Part shown: piece by piece, positions 9,493 to 17,594 of the stretch | Position numbering within the stretch: position 1 is the first letter of the stretch | Layout: each line of letters opens with the position of its first letter | Assembly: GCA_022825185.1 (NCBI GenBank) | Contig: JAJDYK010000166.1 | Span: 1-26,960, forward strand | DNA length: 26,960 nucleotides | Source: Candidatus Latescibacterota bacterium | GTDB lineage: Bacteria; Latescibacterota; UBA2968; UBA8231 | Direction: 5' to 3' | Made by a program: the position numbers and the translations under genes | Notes under the pieces: model-generated | The model's database searches: none | The model's input: the letters and a program-made list of their open reading frames with translations, nothing else | What the model was told of the DNA's origin: nothing

Positions 9493-9521
9493 AATAGAAT
9501 AAATTAAGGCCACTGAGTCAA
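9493..9521 (-). promoter_or_regulatory. Candidate sigma70-type promoter of the receptor operon
   Basis: On the minus strand TTGACT (9516-9521), a 17-base spacer and TCTATT (9493-9498) precede the receptor gene, leaving a leader of roughly 75-80 bases with a good ribosome site just before ATG. The -35 match is strong and the -10 match weak. Confidence 0.4.
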
Positions 9522-9568
9522 CCTATAAACTAGACGCTCGGGTCTGTTCATCCCCGCAACTCAGCCGC

Positions 9569-10663
9569 CTACCGCCCCTCCCTCCAAGCGACCAACGGAT
9601 GCTCTCGCCGCTGCATGGGGAACTCTACCCGCCCCCCAGTAATCTCCGCCTCGTAAGCCCCTAAAATCATCTCCAAAGCCGCCACCGCATCGCGCGCGCT
9701 CGACAGCGGCTCGCGGTCGGCTTCGGCCGCGTCAATCAAATCGGCGACCGCCAAGTCATTGCCCGTGCTCAGCGCTTCATCCGCCACCTCGTCCAAGGGA
9801 ACCCACTGCTGGCTCGCATCGGTTGGATCAAACACCGGATGCGGGTAGAGCATGGCCGGGCCACTGCCGCCGCCGCGCAGCGCGATCACGCCCTCGCTGC
9901 CCTCGATTTCCATACCCATTCGCGCACCCCCACCTTCAGCGTATTTCCGCGAATCAAAAAAGCCCGCCACCCCGCTCTTAAAGGCGAAGTAGCTATTGAT
10001 GCAATCGCCAGCCACCGGCCCCACCGGCTCGGTCGCCTCGCGCACGTCTTCGACTGTTAGCGTGCGGCCTTCGTGCTCAACGTGCGCCGTCATCCACGCC
10101 ACATCGCCGACAAACAGGCGCATCATATTGAATAGATGCGTCCCCAACACGATCATGTCCTCGCCGCCGCCGCGCCGATCCTGTTTGCCGTGGGCGCGAA
10201 TGGCCTGCACCGCGCCGATCCGCCCCTGCGCCAACACCTCCTTGACGTGCCGGATGCGCGGCAGGTAAGCTCCCTGATGCGCCACCGCCACCTTGCGCCC
10301 GGTCGCCTCGGCCTTAGCCACAATCTGGTCGCCCTCAGCCAAGTTCCACGTCATGGGCTTTTCGCAGTACACGTGCGCCCCCACCTCCAAACAGGCCAGC
10401 ACCATCTCCAAGTGGCAATCGGTCCAGCGCGGCCCAACCGTCACCACCTCCGGCTGCTCGGCCTCTAGCATTTCGCGCCAGTCGGCGTACGCGCGCGGAG
10501 CAGCCAATTCCTCCTGCTTAGCCCGCCGTTCCTCGGCGTCCTCATCGGCGACCGCCACCACCTCAATGCGCGGATGGTTCTTCAAACCCAAGTGCAGCCC
10601 ATGTCCCCAATTGCCCCGCCCGGTCCGGCCTATGGCCGCTGCTCGGTACATCTTGTCGCTCAT
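9569..10663 (-). CDS. Gfo/Idh/MocA-family NAD(P)-dependent oxidoreductase
   Basis: A 364-residue soluble enzyme. The N-terminal Rossmann fold begins AAAIGRTGRGNWGHGLHLGLKNH, a stretched glycine-rich loop, followed by EVVAVADEDAEERRAK (the dinucleotide-binding acidic end of strand 2). The family hallmark EKP appears in HVYCEKPMTWN near residue 100. The C-terminal alpha/beta domain carries GTHLFNMMRLFVGD, matching the position of the catalytic-region histidine in many members. The family mostly oxidises or reduces sugars, inositols and their derivatives. Start ATG at 10663 has AAGGAGG 7 bases upstream. It lies 21 bases downstream of the OPT-like transporter, so transport and oxidation of one small polar substrate may be linked. 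Exact substrate not assignable. Confidence 0.88.
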   Translation of the reverse strand: MSDKMYRAAAIGRTGRGNWGHGLHLGLKNHPRIEVVAVADEDAEERRAKQEELAAPRAYADWREMLEAEQPEVVTVGPRWTDCHLEMVLACLEVGAHVYCEKPMTWNLAEGDQIVAKAEATGRKVAVAHQGAYLPRIRHVKEVLAQGRIGAVQAIRAHGKQDRRGGGEDMIVLGTHLFNMMRLFVGDVAWMTAHVEHEGRTLTVEDVREATEPVGPVAGDCINSYFAFKSGVAGFFDSRKYAEGGGARMGMEIEGSEGVIALRGGGSGPAMLYPHPVFDPTDASQQWVPLDEVADEALSTGNDLAVADLIDAAEADREPLSSARDAVAALEMILGAYEAEITGGRVEFPMQRREHPLVAWREGR

Positions 10664-10684
10664 GTTGAACCTCCTTTGGTAGTT

Positions 10685-12607
10685 TTAGCGCACCCCCACG
10701 TACACCACATTCCCCATCTCTCCGAGACAAAAGTCGATCACCATCCACATGGCCGCGCCCAAGAGCTGCCCGGCGATCAGCCCGACGAAGAGCGGCTTGT
10801 ACGTGAGGTAGCCGCGCGAGCCAGTGAATTTGAATATCACGGCCTTGCACAACCAGCCCAAAAACACCGAAAACCACGCCACGCCCATGACCCAACTATC
10901 GCTCACCGGCAGGCCGATGTAGTGCAGCGGCCACCACGGGAAGTGGTGCTGCATGTAAATCAGCCCGCCCATCAAGGCCGCGCCCACGCCCGTAAACAGC
11001 AGTCGCGGGCGGATGTGATCCCAGCCGACGGGATTGTGGATCTTGTCCTCTAAAAATCGATAGGCCAGCGTCGGCACCCCGAACTGGCGCAGATTAATCC
11101 CACCGTGCGTATAGTTCAAATAGAGGGTGATCCAGAAGGCCCCCATCATGCCGACGACGACCGCGATAACCAGCCCCCAGAACAGGCGGCGGTGATTGGC
11201 TCCATGCCCGTGCGCCAGCTTGAGTGCGTTGGCCGTGGAAGCCATGACCGTGGTGCGCATTTCAGCGGCCCACGAATAGCTCAGGCTAATCGATGCCAGC
11301 CCCTTCCAACCGATGACATCCGTGCCCAAGGTATAGACCGCAAAGGGCTGCGGCAGCATAGTCGAAGAGGTAAAGCCCACGCCGCCTTGGGCGATGACCC
11401 GCGCAATGGCCAAGAAAATGGCAAACGCCCCGCAGAAAAACACCACGGCCGCCACCACTGGCACCCCGCTCAGTAGCAGCCAGCCGAGGAAGTAAGCCGC
11501 GCAGACAATCCACAGCCACACCGCCGCCCGGTACGAGAGAATCTCATCGCCATCGTCGGCTTGGACCCCACGCCTAAACGCCGCACCGAACACTTGGCGC
11601 AAGTGCCCGCGCGCCGTCCACAAAATCGCCGCCACCAGCACCAGCATCGCCCCCATCCCCTGATGCGACAGGGCCACTGAAGAACCCGTCAGCGCCTCAT
11701 TGTGCCCTTTGACCTCAAAGCCGATGACGTTAAAAACCCCGGTCTGGCAACGGCTCAACAAGTGGAAAAACCACACCGAGAAGGCCACGTTGAGATTGAG
11801 GAAATACGCCACGCCAATGATGGCAAAATTGACGAAGATGTGCAGCCGCACGCTATCGCGGAACAGCGTCAGTGGGTCGAACACCAGCCGCACCTCGGGC
11901 ACGTAAAAGAAGTAGTGATTCAGCCCGTCCAATACTTGGATGGCAAAGGGCAACGCAAAACCGACCCACATCAGCGGATTGCGAAACAACTGCGGGAAAA
12001 TGCCCTCGTCGTTGCCGCGCAGCATCTCCAAGGGCACCTGCGCCAGCGGAAAGACCAACCGCTCCTGTTCGACCCAAGGCCGCCGAAAGACGACCATCGT
12101 GGCGATCATCATCAGATAGACCGCTAGCATCGCGCTGCCCCAAGCTGCCAGCGGCACCAGCCAAGCGCCCCACGGAATGCCCATCCCCGCGGGCAGCCCC
12201 TCGTAAAAGAAGCGCGCAGCCTCGGCTTCGTGCGGCGCAAGCCAAGCGGGAATCAGCGGTTGAATCAGCTCGGTCCAGCGGTTTTCTGGCGTGGCGTAGT
12301 AGAAGGGGCGGGTGAGGATGTGGCACAGATTGGTCACCAATCCCCACGTGGGAATCGCCGACGCCACGACCATCATCGCGTACACGACCACCAGCTCGCT
12401 CGTGCGCAGCGCCCAAGACCTGATGGTTACTTTTAACAGGGGGTTGATCAGCCCGACGAGAACCAAAAAGACCATCATCGCGCCAGCCGCAATGTAATCC
12501 GAGGTCAGACCGGCGTTTTGCAGGACGAGTACTGAGTAGGGACAAGCTAAGTTCAAGAAGAGCGCCGCGCCCGCACCCAATACGAGAGCGCGCCGCGTCA
12601 CCTCCAA
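10685..12607 (-). CDS. DUF6785/DUF6784-type (OPT-like) multi-pass membrane transporter
   Basis: A 640-residue protein with about fourteen hydrophobic segments. Recognisable stretches are the N-terminal helices (RALVLGAGAALFLNLACPYSVL), a cytoplasmic-side motif RRPWVEQERLVFPLAQVPLEM and a C-terminal WFSVFLGWLCKAVIFKF. The ERLxFPLAQ motif resembles the entry motif of oligopeptide-transporter (OPT) proteins. I recognise the protein as the DUF6785 + DUF6784 pair common in Planctomycetes-, Armatimonadetes- and Poribacteria-like genomes; substrate is not established. Start is TTG at 12607 with GGAGG 7 bases upstream. It is homologous along its length to the partial gene at the right edge (for example LGWLCKAVIFKF against LAWLCKAIVLKY). 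It is upstream of, and probably co-transcribed with, the oxidoreductase. Confidence 0.75.
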   Translation of the reverse strand: MEVTRRALVLGAGAALFLNLACPYSVLVLQNAGLTSDYIAAGAMMVFLVLVGLINPLLKVTIRSWALRTSELVVVYAMMVVASAIPTWGLVTNLCHILTRPFYYATPENRWTELIQPLIPAWLAPHEAEAARFFYEGLPAGMGIPWGAWLVPLAAWGSAMLAVYLMMIATMVVFRRPWVEQERLVFPLAQVPLEMLRGNDEGIFPQLFRNPLMWVGFALPFAIQVLDGLNHYFFYVPEVRLVFDPLTLFRDSVRLHIFVNFAIIGVAYFLNLNVAFSVWFFHLLSRCQTGVFNVIGFEVKGHNEALTGSSVALSHQGMGAMLVLVAAILWTARGHLRQVFGAAFRRGVQADDGDEILSYRAAVWLWIVCAAYFLGWLLLSGVPVVAAVVFFCGAFAIFLAIARVIAQGGVGFTSSTMLPQPFAVYTLGTDVIGWKGLASISLSYSWAAEMRTTVMASTANALKLAHGHGANHRRLFWGLVIAVVVGMMGAFWITLYLNYTHGGINLRQFGVPTLAYRFLEDKIHNPVGWDHIRPRLLFTGVGAALMGGLIYMQHHFPWWPLHYIGLPVSDSWVMGVAWFSVFLGWLCKAVIFKFTGSRGYLTYKPLFVGLIAGQLLGAAMWMVIDFCLGEMGNVVYVGVR

Positions 12608-12633
12608 ACCAATTCCTCCGTTTGCATGGCCGC

Positions 12634-12662
12634 AAAATAGCCGCTAGCCCCGACGGCGGCAA
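12634..12662 (-). promoter_or_regulatory. Candidate promoter for the OPT-like transporter/oxidoreductase pair
   Basis: Minus strand TTGCCG (12657-12662), a 17-base spacer, TATTTT (12634-12639), with the TTG start 27 bases beyond the -10 box. It lies in the divergent intergenic region shared with the plus-strand cluster. By-eye match only. Confidence 0.3.
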
Positions 12663-12716
12663 CCGCAGCACAACCCCTTGGCGCATAGGACCTATCGTGG
12701 GCAATAGGTTCGCCGG

Positions 12717-12744
12717 TTGACTGAAGGTCGAGTGCGGCTATCTT
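12717..12744 (+). promoter_or_regulatory. Candidate promoter of the CDP-alcohol transferase/MgtE cluster
   Basis: TTGACT (12717-12722), a 16-base spacer, TATCTT (12739-12744), followed after about 35 bases by the GTG start. It points away from the transporter promoter, making 12608-12778 a divergent control region. Confidence 0.4.
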
Positions 12745-12778
12745 TGGGCCAAAAAAATCAGACCCTATAGGAGCACCT

Positions 12779-13495
12779 GTGCGCAAATCCCCGTACACGG
12801 CCGCGGACTTCAAGGCCAGCAAGCCCGAGGTCATGGGGCTAGTCGAAGTCCTGTTCAACCGCCGCCTCTCCACCCTGCTCACCCGCCTGTTGGTCCGCAC
12901 CCCCCTCAGCCCCAACCAAGTAACGGTCCTTTCCTTTCTCGTCATCCTGCCCGGTGTGTATCTGCTCTCTACGGGCGAACGCATGGCCCTCATCGGGGCC
13001 GGCCTGCTCATCCAACTATCCTTTACGCTCGATTGCTGCGACGGCGAACTCGCTCGTTTGCGCGGCCTCAGCTCGCCGTTTGGCGCTTGGCTCGACGGCC
13101 TGCTCGACCGCATCGCCGAACTGGTGCTCTGCCTCGCGTTGGGACGCGCATTGGAGCGCCAAAGCGGCGATCCGCACGCCTACCTTTACTCCTTTGTCGT
13201 CTTCGCTGCGCTGGCCATGACCCACATCGCCACCCTGATGAACGCCACGGCCTTTGGCAAGGGGCAGCTAGCCGAATCCGCGAGCCGCGGCCTGTTTGGT
13301 CGCTTGGCCGACTTCGTGCGCGTTCCGCCGCTGAAATTGCGCAACTATCTGCGCAGCGGCATCGACGTCTATTTAATGGTTTTCGCCCTAGGCGCGGTGT
13401 TTGACCACCTCATGGGGGTCGTCTATTATTTCGCCGTCGTGCAGAACCTCTATTGGTTAGCCATCGTCTTAATGGTGATGCGGCAAAAAAAGTAA
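12779..13495 (+). CDS. CDP-alcohol phosphatidyltransferase family membrane enzyme
   Basis: A 238-residue integral membrane protein carrying the full family signature D-x2-D-G-x2-A-R-x8-G-x3-D-x3-D: D85, D88, G89, A92, R93, G102, D106, D110. These Asp residues bind metal and the CDP-linked donor, so the enzyme should transfer a CDP-activated alcohol headgroup or lipid. SPNQVTVLSFL before the second helix is typical of the family. About six hydrophobic helices follow. The start is GTG at 12779 with AGGAG 6 bases upstream. It is first in a tight plus-strand cluster: 13 bases separate it from the MscS-like gene. Acceptor alcohol (inositol phosphate, glycerol phosphate or other) is not determinable; the length and SPNQ motif also fit phospho-inositol type members. 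Confidence 0.85.
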   Translation: MRKSPYTAADFKASKPEVMGLVEVLFNRRLSTLLTRLLVRTPLSPNQVTVLSFLVILPGVYLLSTGERMALIGAGLLIQLSFTLDCCDGELARLRGLSSPFGAWLDGLLDRIAELVLCLALGRALERQSGDPHAYLYSFVVFAALAMTHIATLMNATAFGKGQLAESASRGLFGRLADFVRVPPLKLRNYLRSGIDVYLMVFALGAVFDHLMGVVYYFAVVQNLYWLAIVLMVMRQKK

Positions 13496-13508
13496 CTGGG
13501 GGTGTCGT

Positions 13509-14345
13509 ATGGAACCTAGCCTATCCGCTGAGATGCTCGCCGTTCTTAGTTCCGTTCAAGAGAGCTTTTTCCGCGTGCTACCCAAATTGGTCGTCGCCCT
13601 AGTCATACTGTTCGTCGGGTGGCTCGTGGCGTGGTCGCTCCGCACGCTCGTGCGCCGAGTGGTCGAGCGTTTTTCCAAGCGGATTACCGCAGGGGCGACT
13701 GCTCGCGCTTGGCAACAGGCCCTAGCCGACCAAGGGGCAGGGCGCGTTTTCTCACGCAGCGTCTATTGGCTCGTCTTGTTGGTCGCAGTCATGGTGGCCA
13801 GTGAGGCTGTCGGGCTCCCGGTTTTAACCACCTATCTGGCCGCTTTAGCACAATACCTGCCTAGGGTCATCGCGGCGATCGTGGTACTGTTCGCCGGCGT
13901 CATCGGAGGTCGCCTCATTAGCGATGCGGCCATGACTACGGCCTTTCGCTTGCTGCCGCATCAAGGGCGGCAATTGGCCCGCCTCGTCCGGGGAATCATC
14001 ATCGGCGCGGCCATTCTCGTGGCAACCAAGCAACTCGGAGTAGATGTATCGCTGCTGACGAACATCTTCTTGATCGTGCTCGCCGCACTCATCGCCGGTG
14101 CGGCCTTTGCGTTTGGGCTGGGTGCCCGCAGCATCATCGCCAACATCCTCGCCATGCACTACGTCAACAAGTCCTACGACGTGGGTCAGCGGATTCGCCT
14201 TGGCGACGACAACGGGCGCATCGTGCGGACGACCTCCACCACCGTTTTTGTCGAGCACGCCGAGGGCGAGTTGGGCATCCCCGGCCAGCAATTCTTTGAG
14301 GAGCGCTGCCTCCGCGTAAGCAAAGGAGAGTCTGGTGAATCTTGA
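13509..14345 (+). CDS. Small MscS-like mechanosensitive channel protein
   Basis: A 278-residue membrane protein. Helices at roughly residues 20-45, 85-105, 120-140, 155-180 and 185-215 precede GLGARSIIANILAMHYVNKSYDVGQRIRLGDDNGRI, which matches the pore helix to beta-domain junction of MscS proteins. The terminal VFVEHAEGELGIPGQQFFEERCLRV is a short beta domain; the usual alpha/beta C-terminal cage is absent. It resembles the conserved-TM-helix subfamily. Likely role: tension-gated release of solutes, or a regulated ion leak. The stop overlaps the next gene by 11 bases, indicating translational coupling with the MgtE-related genes downstream. Start ATG at 13509 is preceded by GGGGGT. Confidence 0.8.
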   Translation: MEPSLSAEMLAVLSSVQESFFRVLPKLVVALVILFVGWLVAWSLRTLVRRVVERFSKRITAGATARAWQQALADQGAGRVFSRSVYWLVLLVAVMVASEAVGLPVLTTYLAALAQYLPRVIAAIVVLFAGVIGGRLISDAAMTTAFRLLPHQGRQLARLVRGIIIGAAILVATKQLGVDVSLLTNIFLIVLAALIAGAAFAFGLGARSIIANILAMHYVNKSYDVGQRIRLGDDNGRIVRTTSTTVFVEHAEGELGIPGQQFFEERCLRVSKGESGES

Positions 14346-15177
14346 ACGACAGCTCCTCGCGCAATTTGCAACCGATCATCCGGCGGAAGTCGCGTCCTCT
14401 CTAGCGGCCATGTCACACCGCGAAGCAGCGCTGGTGCTCGGCGATCTAGCGCCAGCAGTTGCAGCGGGCCTCTTGCACTACCTGCCGTCGCTCTCTGCGG
14501 CCCTCGCCCTAGAGCAGCTAGCCGTCGAAAAAGCGGCCGCCATACTCATTGCCGTGCGTCCAGATATCGCCGCGGCCATCTTGCGGGCGACTCCGAGCGA
14601 GCGCCAAGCCGCAGTCGTCGCTTGCTTTCCCTCGCGCCTCCGAGCCGCGATTTCGAGCCTGCTCATCTACGCCGAGGATACGGCCGGGGCGCTCATGGAC
14701 CCGGAAGTGCTCACCGCATTCGAGCAGGAGCCTGTGCTCCAAGTACTCGAACGGCTCCAGCGCAATCCCGAGCACGCCCTCTACTATCTCTACGTGGTAG
14801 CCGACGATCAGCAGCTAGTCGGCGTCGTCAACATGCGGGAACTAATGGGCGCGCGGCCCGATGCATTGCTCGCATCGGTCTGCACGCGCAATGTCGCATC
14901 CATTGCCGCCAGCGCCACTTGGCAAACCGTGTTGGGGCACCCAGCGTGGGGAAGCGTCCACGCGCTGCCCGTAGTGGACAAGGCCGGCCAGTTCGTCGGT
15001 GTTCTCCGCTACGAAATCGTGCGGGCTTTAGAGCGACGCCAAGCTAGCGACACCCTGACAGATAGCGGCCTGCAAACGGCCTCGGCCCTCGGCGAACTAT
15101 TTGGCCTCGGCCTGCGCGGCGTATTTCACTGGCCTACCTCCGGGACCGCCAGTGGTTCAAGCGAGCGAGAGTCGTGA
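14335..15177 (+). CDS. Stand-alone MgtE N-domain plus CBS pair, no membrane domain
   Basis: A 280-residue soluble protein. Residues about 5-110 form helical repeats of the MgtE intracellular N-domain (HPAEVASSLAAMSHREAALVLGDL), and 110-245 match the MgtE CBS pair (EDTAGALMDPEVLTAF, LYYLYVVADDQQLVGVVNMREL, VHALPVVDKAGQFVGVLR). The expected transmembrane half is absent: the protein ends after about 35 polar residues. In full MgtE this module senses cytosolic Mg2+ and closes the pore. GTG at 14335 has AAGGAG 6 bases upstream. The gene overlaps the MscS-like gene by 11 bases and the next gene by 1-4 bases, so it is made together with the complete MgtE. It may be a separate regulatory subunit or a remnant of duplication, though the open frame and good start argue for function. 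Confidence 0.82.
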   Translation: MNLERQLLAQFATDHPAEVASSLAAMSHREAALVLGDLAPAVAAGLLHYLPSLSAALALEQLAVEKAAAILIAVRPDIAAAILRATPSERQAAVVACFPSRLRAAISSLLIYAEDTAGALMDPEVLTAFEQEPVLQVLERLQRNPEHALYYLYVVADDQQLVGVVNMRELMGARPDALLASVCTRNVASIAASATWQTVLGHPAWGSVHALPVVDKAGQFVGVLRYEIVRALERRQASDTLTDSGLQTASALGELFGLGLRGVFHWPTSGTASGSSERES

Positions 15178-16487
15178 TGGAACAGCTAACTCCGAATCAT
15201 GTCCTCATCCAGCAGTTCGTCGAATACTATCCCGAGGAAGTGGCACTCCAGATGGGTGACGCTGATGTAGATGAAGCCGTCGCCGTGCTGCAGCGCGTGG
15301 ACGATGCGGTCGCGGCAACCGTCTTGCAGCGGATGGAGCTAGAGCGCGGCGCACACATTTTAACGCACTTGGACGACGCGGCTTTGAGTCGCCTTCTCAA
15401 CCAACTCGACCCGGCCATTACGGCAAGGCTAGTGGCGCATCTCGACGAGTCAGCGCGGGCGCGGATCTTCGCGTTGGCAGGCACAGAGCGCGGGCGGGAA
15501 ATCCAAGAGATCCTCTCCTATCCCCCGGGCACGGCCGGATCCCTGATGGACGCTCAAGTCAGCACCTTTGCAGTGGATTGCCCGGTAGCCACCGCGCTAG
15601 CGCGAATCCGCCAGCTCGGCAACCGCCGCGCCATGGCACTCGTGCTGCGCGACGAAAATGATCGCTACGCGGGCTTGGTGCGGCTGCCGGACCTAGTCGC
15701 CGCCGATCCCGAACTGCTGCTCGGCGATCTCCGCGACGGCGCAGCCGTGCAAGTGCAACCCATGACGCCGAGAGACGAGGTCGTCGAACTCCTCAACACC
15801 TATCACCTTACCAGCCTGCCGGTGGTCGATTTTGCCGGACAAGTAGTAGGCGTCATTCGCCACGACGGCCTCGTGAGCGCGGCGCAGCAAGACTTGGCGA
15901 GCGATGTCCAAGAGATGGTCGGTGTATCCGCGGAAGAGCGCGCCCTGTCCAAGCCGTGGGTGGGCATTCGCAGCCGACTGCCCTGGCTCAACATCAACCT
16001 CGTAACCGCCTTTCTCGCGGCTGCGGTCGTCGGCCTCTTCGAGGACACCATTGCCAAGTTTACCGCGCTCGCGGTCCTGCTCCCCGTAGTCGCGGGTCAG
16101 TCGGGCAACACCGGCGCACAGGCCCTCGCCGTGACCATGCGAGGACTCGCGCTGCGCGAAATCCGCACCTCGCACGCGGCCCGCGTCCTTGGCAAAGAGC
16201 TAGCCATCGGCTTTTGCAACGGGCTAGCCATCGCCGTGGTAACCGCGATCGGCGTCTTCATCTGGAGCCAGAGCTTCGGGCTAGCCCTCATCATGCTGTT
16301 CGCCATGCTGGCGTCCATGATACTCGCGTCCATAGCCGGCGCAGCCATCCCGGTCGTGCTGGTCAAGCTGGGCCACGACCCCGCGACGGCGTCCTCAATC
16401 ATTCTCACGACCGTGACCGACATCGTGGGCTTCCTTTCGTTTTTGGGCCTAGCGACGCTGTTGTCCAGTATGCTCCCGACCGGCTAG
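15177..16487 (+). CDS. mgtE: Magnesium transporter MgtE
   Basis: A 436-residue Mg2+ channel/transporter with the standard order: helical N-domain (residues ~1-120), CBS pair (~125-250; LSYPPGTAGSLMDAQVSTF, LTSLPVVDFAGQVVGVIRHD) and five membrane helices from about residue 265. Family hallmarks seen in the membrane part are LLPVVAGQSGNTGAQALAVTMRG and ASSIILTTVTDIVGFLSFLGLA, the latter holding the conserved pore-region Asp. Length is like that of characterised MgtE proteins (about 450). ATG at 15177 overlaps the preceding stop by one base (TGATG); GTG at 15174 is an equally possible start. It is the last gene of the CDP-alcohol transferase, MscS-like, MgtE-N cluster, suggesting co-regulated envelope ion homeostasis. 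Confidence 0.93.
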   Translation: MEQLTPNHVLIQQFVEYYPEEVALQMGDADVDEAVAVLQRVDDAVAATVLQRMELERGAHILTHLDDAALSRLLNQLDPAITARLVAHLDESARARIFALAGTERGREIQEILSYPPGTAGSLMDAQVSTFAVDCPVATALARIRQLGNRRAMALVLRDENDRYAGLVRLPDLVAADPELLLGDLRDGAAVQVQPMTPRDEVVELLNTYHLTSLPVVDFAGQVVGVIRHDGLVSAAQQDLASDVQEMVGVSAEERALSKPWVGIRSRLPWLNINLVTAFLAAAVVGLFEDTIAKFTALAVLLPVVAGQSGNTGAQALAVTMRGLALREIRTSHAARVLGKELAIGFCNGLAIAVVTAIGVFIWSQSFGLALIMLFAMLASMILASIAGAAIPVVLVKLGHDPATASSIILTTVTDIVGFLSFLGLATLLSSMLPTG

Positions 16488-16488
16488 C

Positions 16489-16562
16489 AACAACGGACAT
16501 TGCAACTCTTTAACCTGCTCCATTTCATTCGCAATCCCCACAACGGACATTGCGGCTCTTTA
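16489..16562 (+). repeat. Pair of direct repeats, 50-base period, upstream of the HpcH/HpaI-like gene
   Basis: ACAACGGACATTGC followed by two variable bases (AA or GG) and CTCTTTA occurs at 16490-16512 and again at 16540-16562, exactly 50 bases apart. The second copy runs into the predicted promoter. This looks like a paired protein-binding site or a remnant of a small repeat. Confidence 0.6.
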
Positions 16563-16573
16563 TATTCTATAAT
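16545..16573 (+). promoter_or_regulatory. Candidate promoter with perfect -10 box
   Basis: TATAAT at 16568-16573 is a perfect -10 hexamer 43 bases before the GTG start of the next gene. The hexamer at the usual -35 distance (GGACAT, 16545-16550) is poor and lies inside the second direct repeat, which would fit activator-dependent or repressed transcription. Confidence 0.45.
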
Positions 16574-16615
16574 AACGCAACTACAACACTAAACGAGAAA
16601 CAAGGAGGCACCTAA

Positions 16616-17566
16616 GTGGACGCCATCGCAGCCATCGGCGGCAGCCGGCCCCTCAAAGCCGAGGAATTCGCCCGCCGCGCTTACAATTATGCCCTCAATC
16701 CCGCCCGCAACCCGCTCAAGGAAACCCTCGACCAGTGCGAGTCCGTGGCCAAAACCCCACCCCTGTTGGGCGGCTTCAACGATGTTCCTTGGCACAAACT
16801 GCGCGACGCCGAGGTCCACGCTTGGGCCAAGGCCGGCTGGTCGTGGATAGTCAACGACGCCGAGCACAGCCAGTGGGAAGGCTGGTACGGCCGCGAGCAA
16901 AACGCCGTCCTCTCGCGCCACGGCATCCTGCCGGTCCAGCGCCTAGCCCGCGAGGCCCGCTCCGAACACGGCGACGCCTTCCAACTCGGAGCGCGGGCGA
17001 CCATGCGTCCCTATGGCACCACCTACGAGGAGGCCGAGCGCTACTTCCGCGCCATCAGCTTCCCCGTCCCCGGCCAAGCCACCCCAGACGATCGCGGCGG
17101 GTATCCGGTCCGCGACGGCGAGCGGACCATGATGTTCACACCCGACGAACTGCGCGGCACTGAGACCGAGACCCAGGGCTGGATCCAGTTTGAGACCAAG
17201 GAATACATCATCGACATCGAGATCCGCGACCGCGTCCTCGACCTGATGGCCGCCCAAGGGCGCAACAAGGCCTGCGGCTTTGTCGGCCCGTTCGACGCCA
17301 TCCTGCGCGAGGGCGACCTCCCCGAAGTCAACGACGCAGTCAACGCCCTCTTCCGCGCTGCAGCCGAGCGCGGCGTCCACACGGGCCGCGTCGTGGGGCA
17401 CGGCGCAATGGAAGACCCCCAAGACATCGAAGACGGCATGGTCGAGGCCATCGACAACGGCGCGCGCCTGATCTGCGTGCATCCCCTCACCAGCGACATG
17501 GTCTTTCGCGGGGCCTACGCCATGGCCGAGCCTTTCTTCCGCGCCTGCAAGCGCTGCGGCTTTTGA
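16616..17566 (+). CDS. HpcH/HpaI aldolase-like TIM-barrel protein
   Basis: A 316-residue soluble protein resembling class II HpcH/HpaI aldolases: AKAGWSWIVNDAEH parallels the family D-x-EH segment, ILPVQRLARE the strand carrying the active-site Arg, GWIQFETKEYIIDI the strand with the metal-binding Glu, and GFVGPFDAILREGDL the IGPxDL loop. In family members an Asp precedes that last loop (xDGVFIGP) and binds metal; here the aligned residue seems to be Ala (KACGFVGP), so activity is uncertain. There is also an insert around residues 145-185 absent from short members. GTG at 16616 has AAGGAGG 7 bases upstream. It is preceded by its own promoter and a repeat pair, and followed after 28 bases by a barrel gene. 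Confidence 0.65.
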   Translation: MDAIAAIGGSRPLKAEEFARRAYNYALNPARNPLKETLDQCESVAKTPPLLGGFNDVPWHKLRDAEVHAWAKAGWSWIVNDAEHSQWEGWYGREQNAVLSRHGILPVQRLAREARSEHGDAFQLGARATMRPYGTTYEEAERYFRAISFPVPGQATPDDRGGYPVRDGERTMMFTPDELRGTETETQGWIQFETKEYIIDIEIRDRVLDLMAAQGRNKACGFVGPFDAILREGDLPEVNDAVNALFRAAAERGVHTGRVVGHGAMEDPQDIEDGMVEAIDNGARLICVHPLTSDMVFRGAYAMAEPFFRACKRCGF

Positions 17567-17594
17567 ACATTCCCTCACAATTTTAGGAGACTTT

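Noticed and set aside
12598..13113. Minus-strand open frame of 171 codons over the divergent promoter region and CDP-alcohol transferase
   Set aside because: Antisense to the intact CDP-alcohol signature and overlapping the TTG start of the transporter; Arg/Ser-rich shadow.
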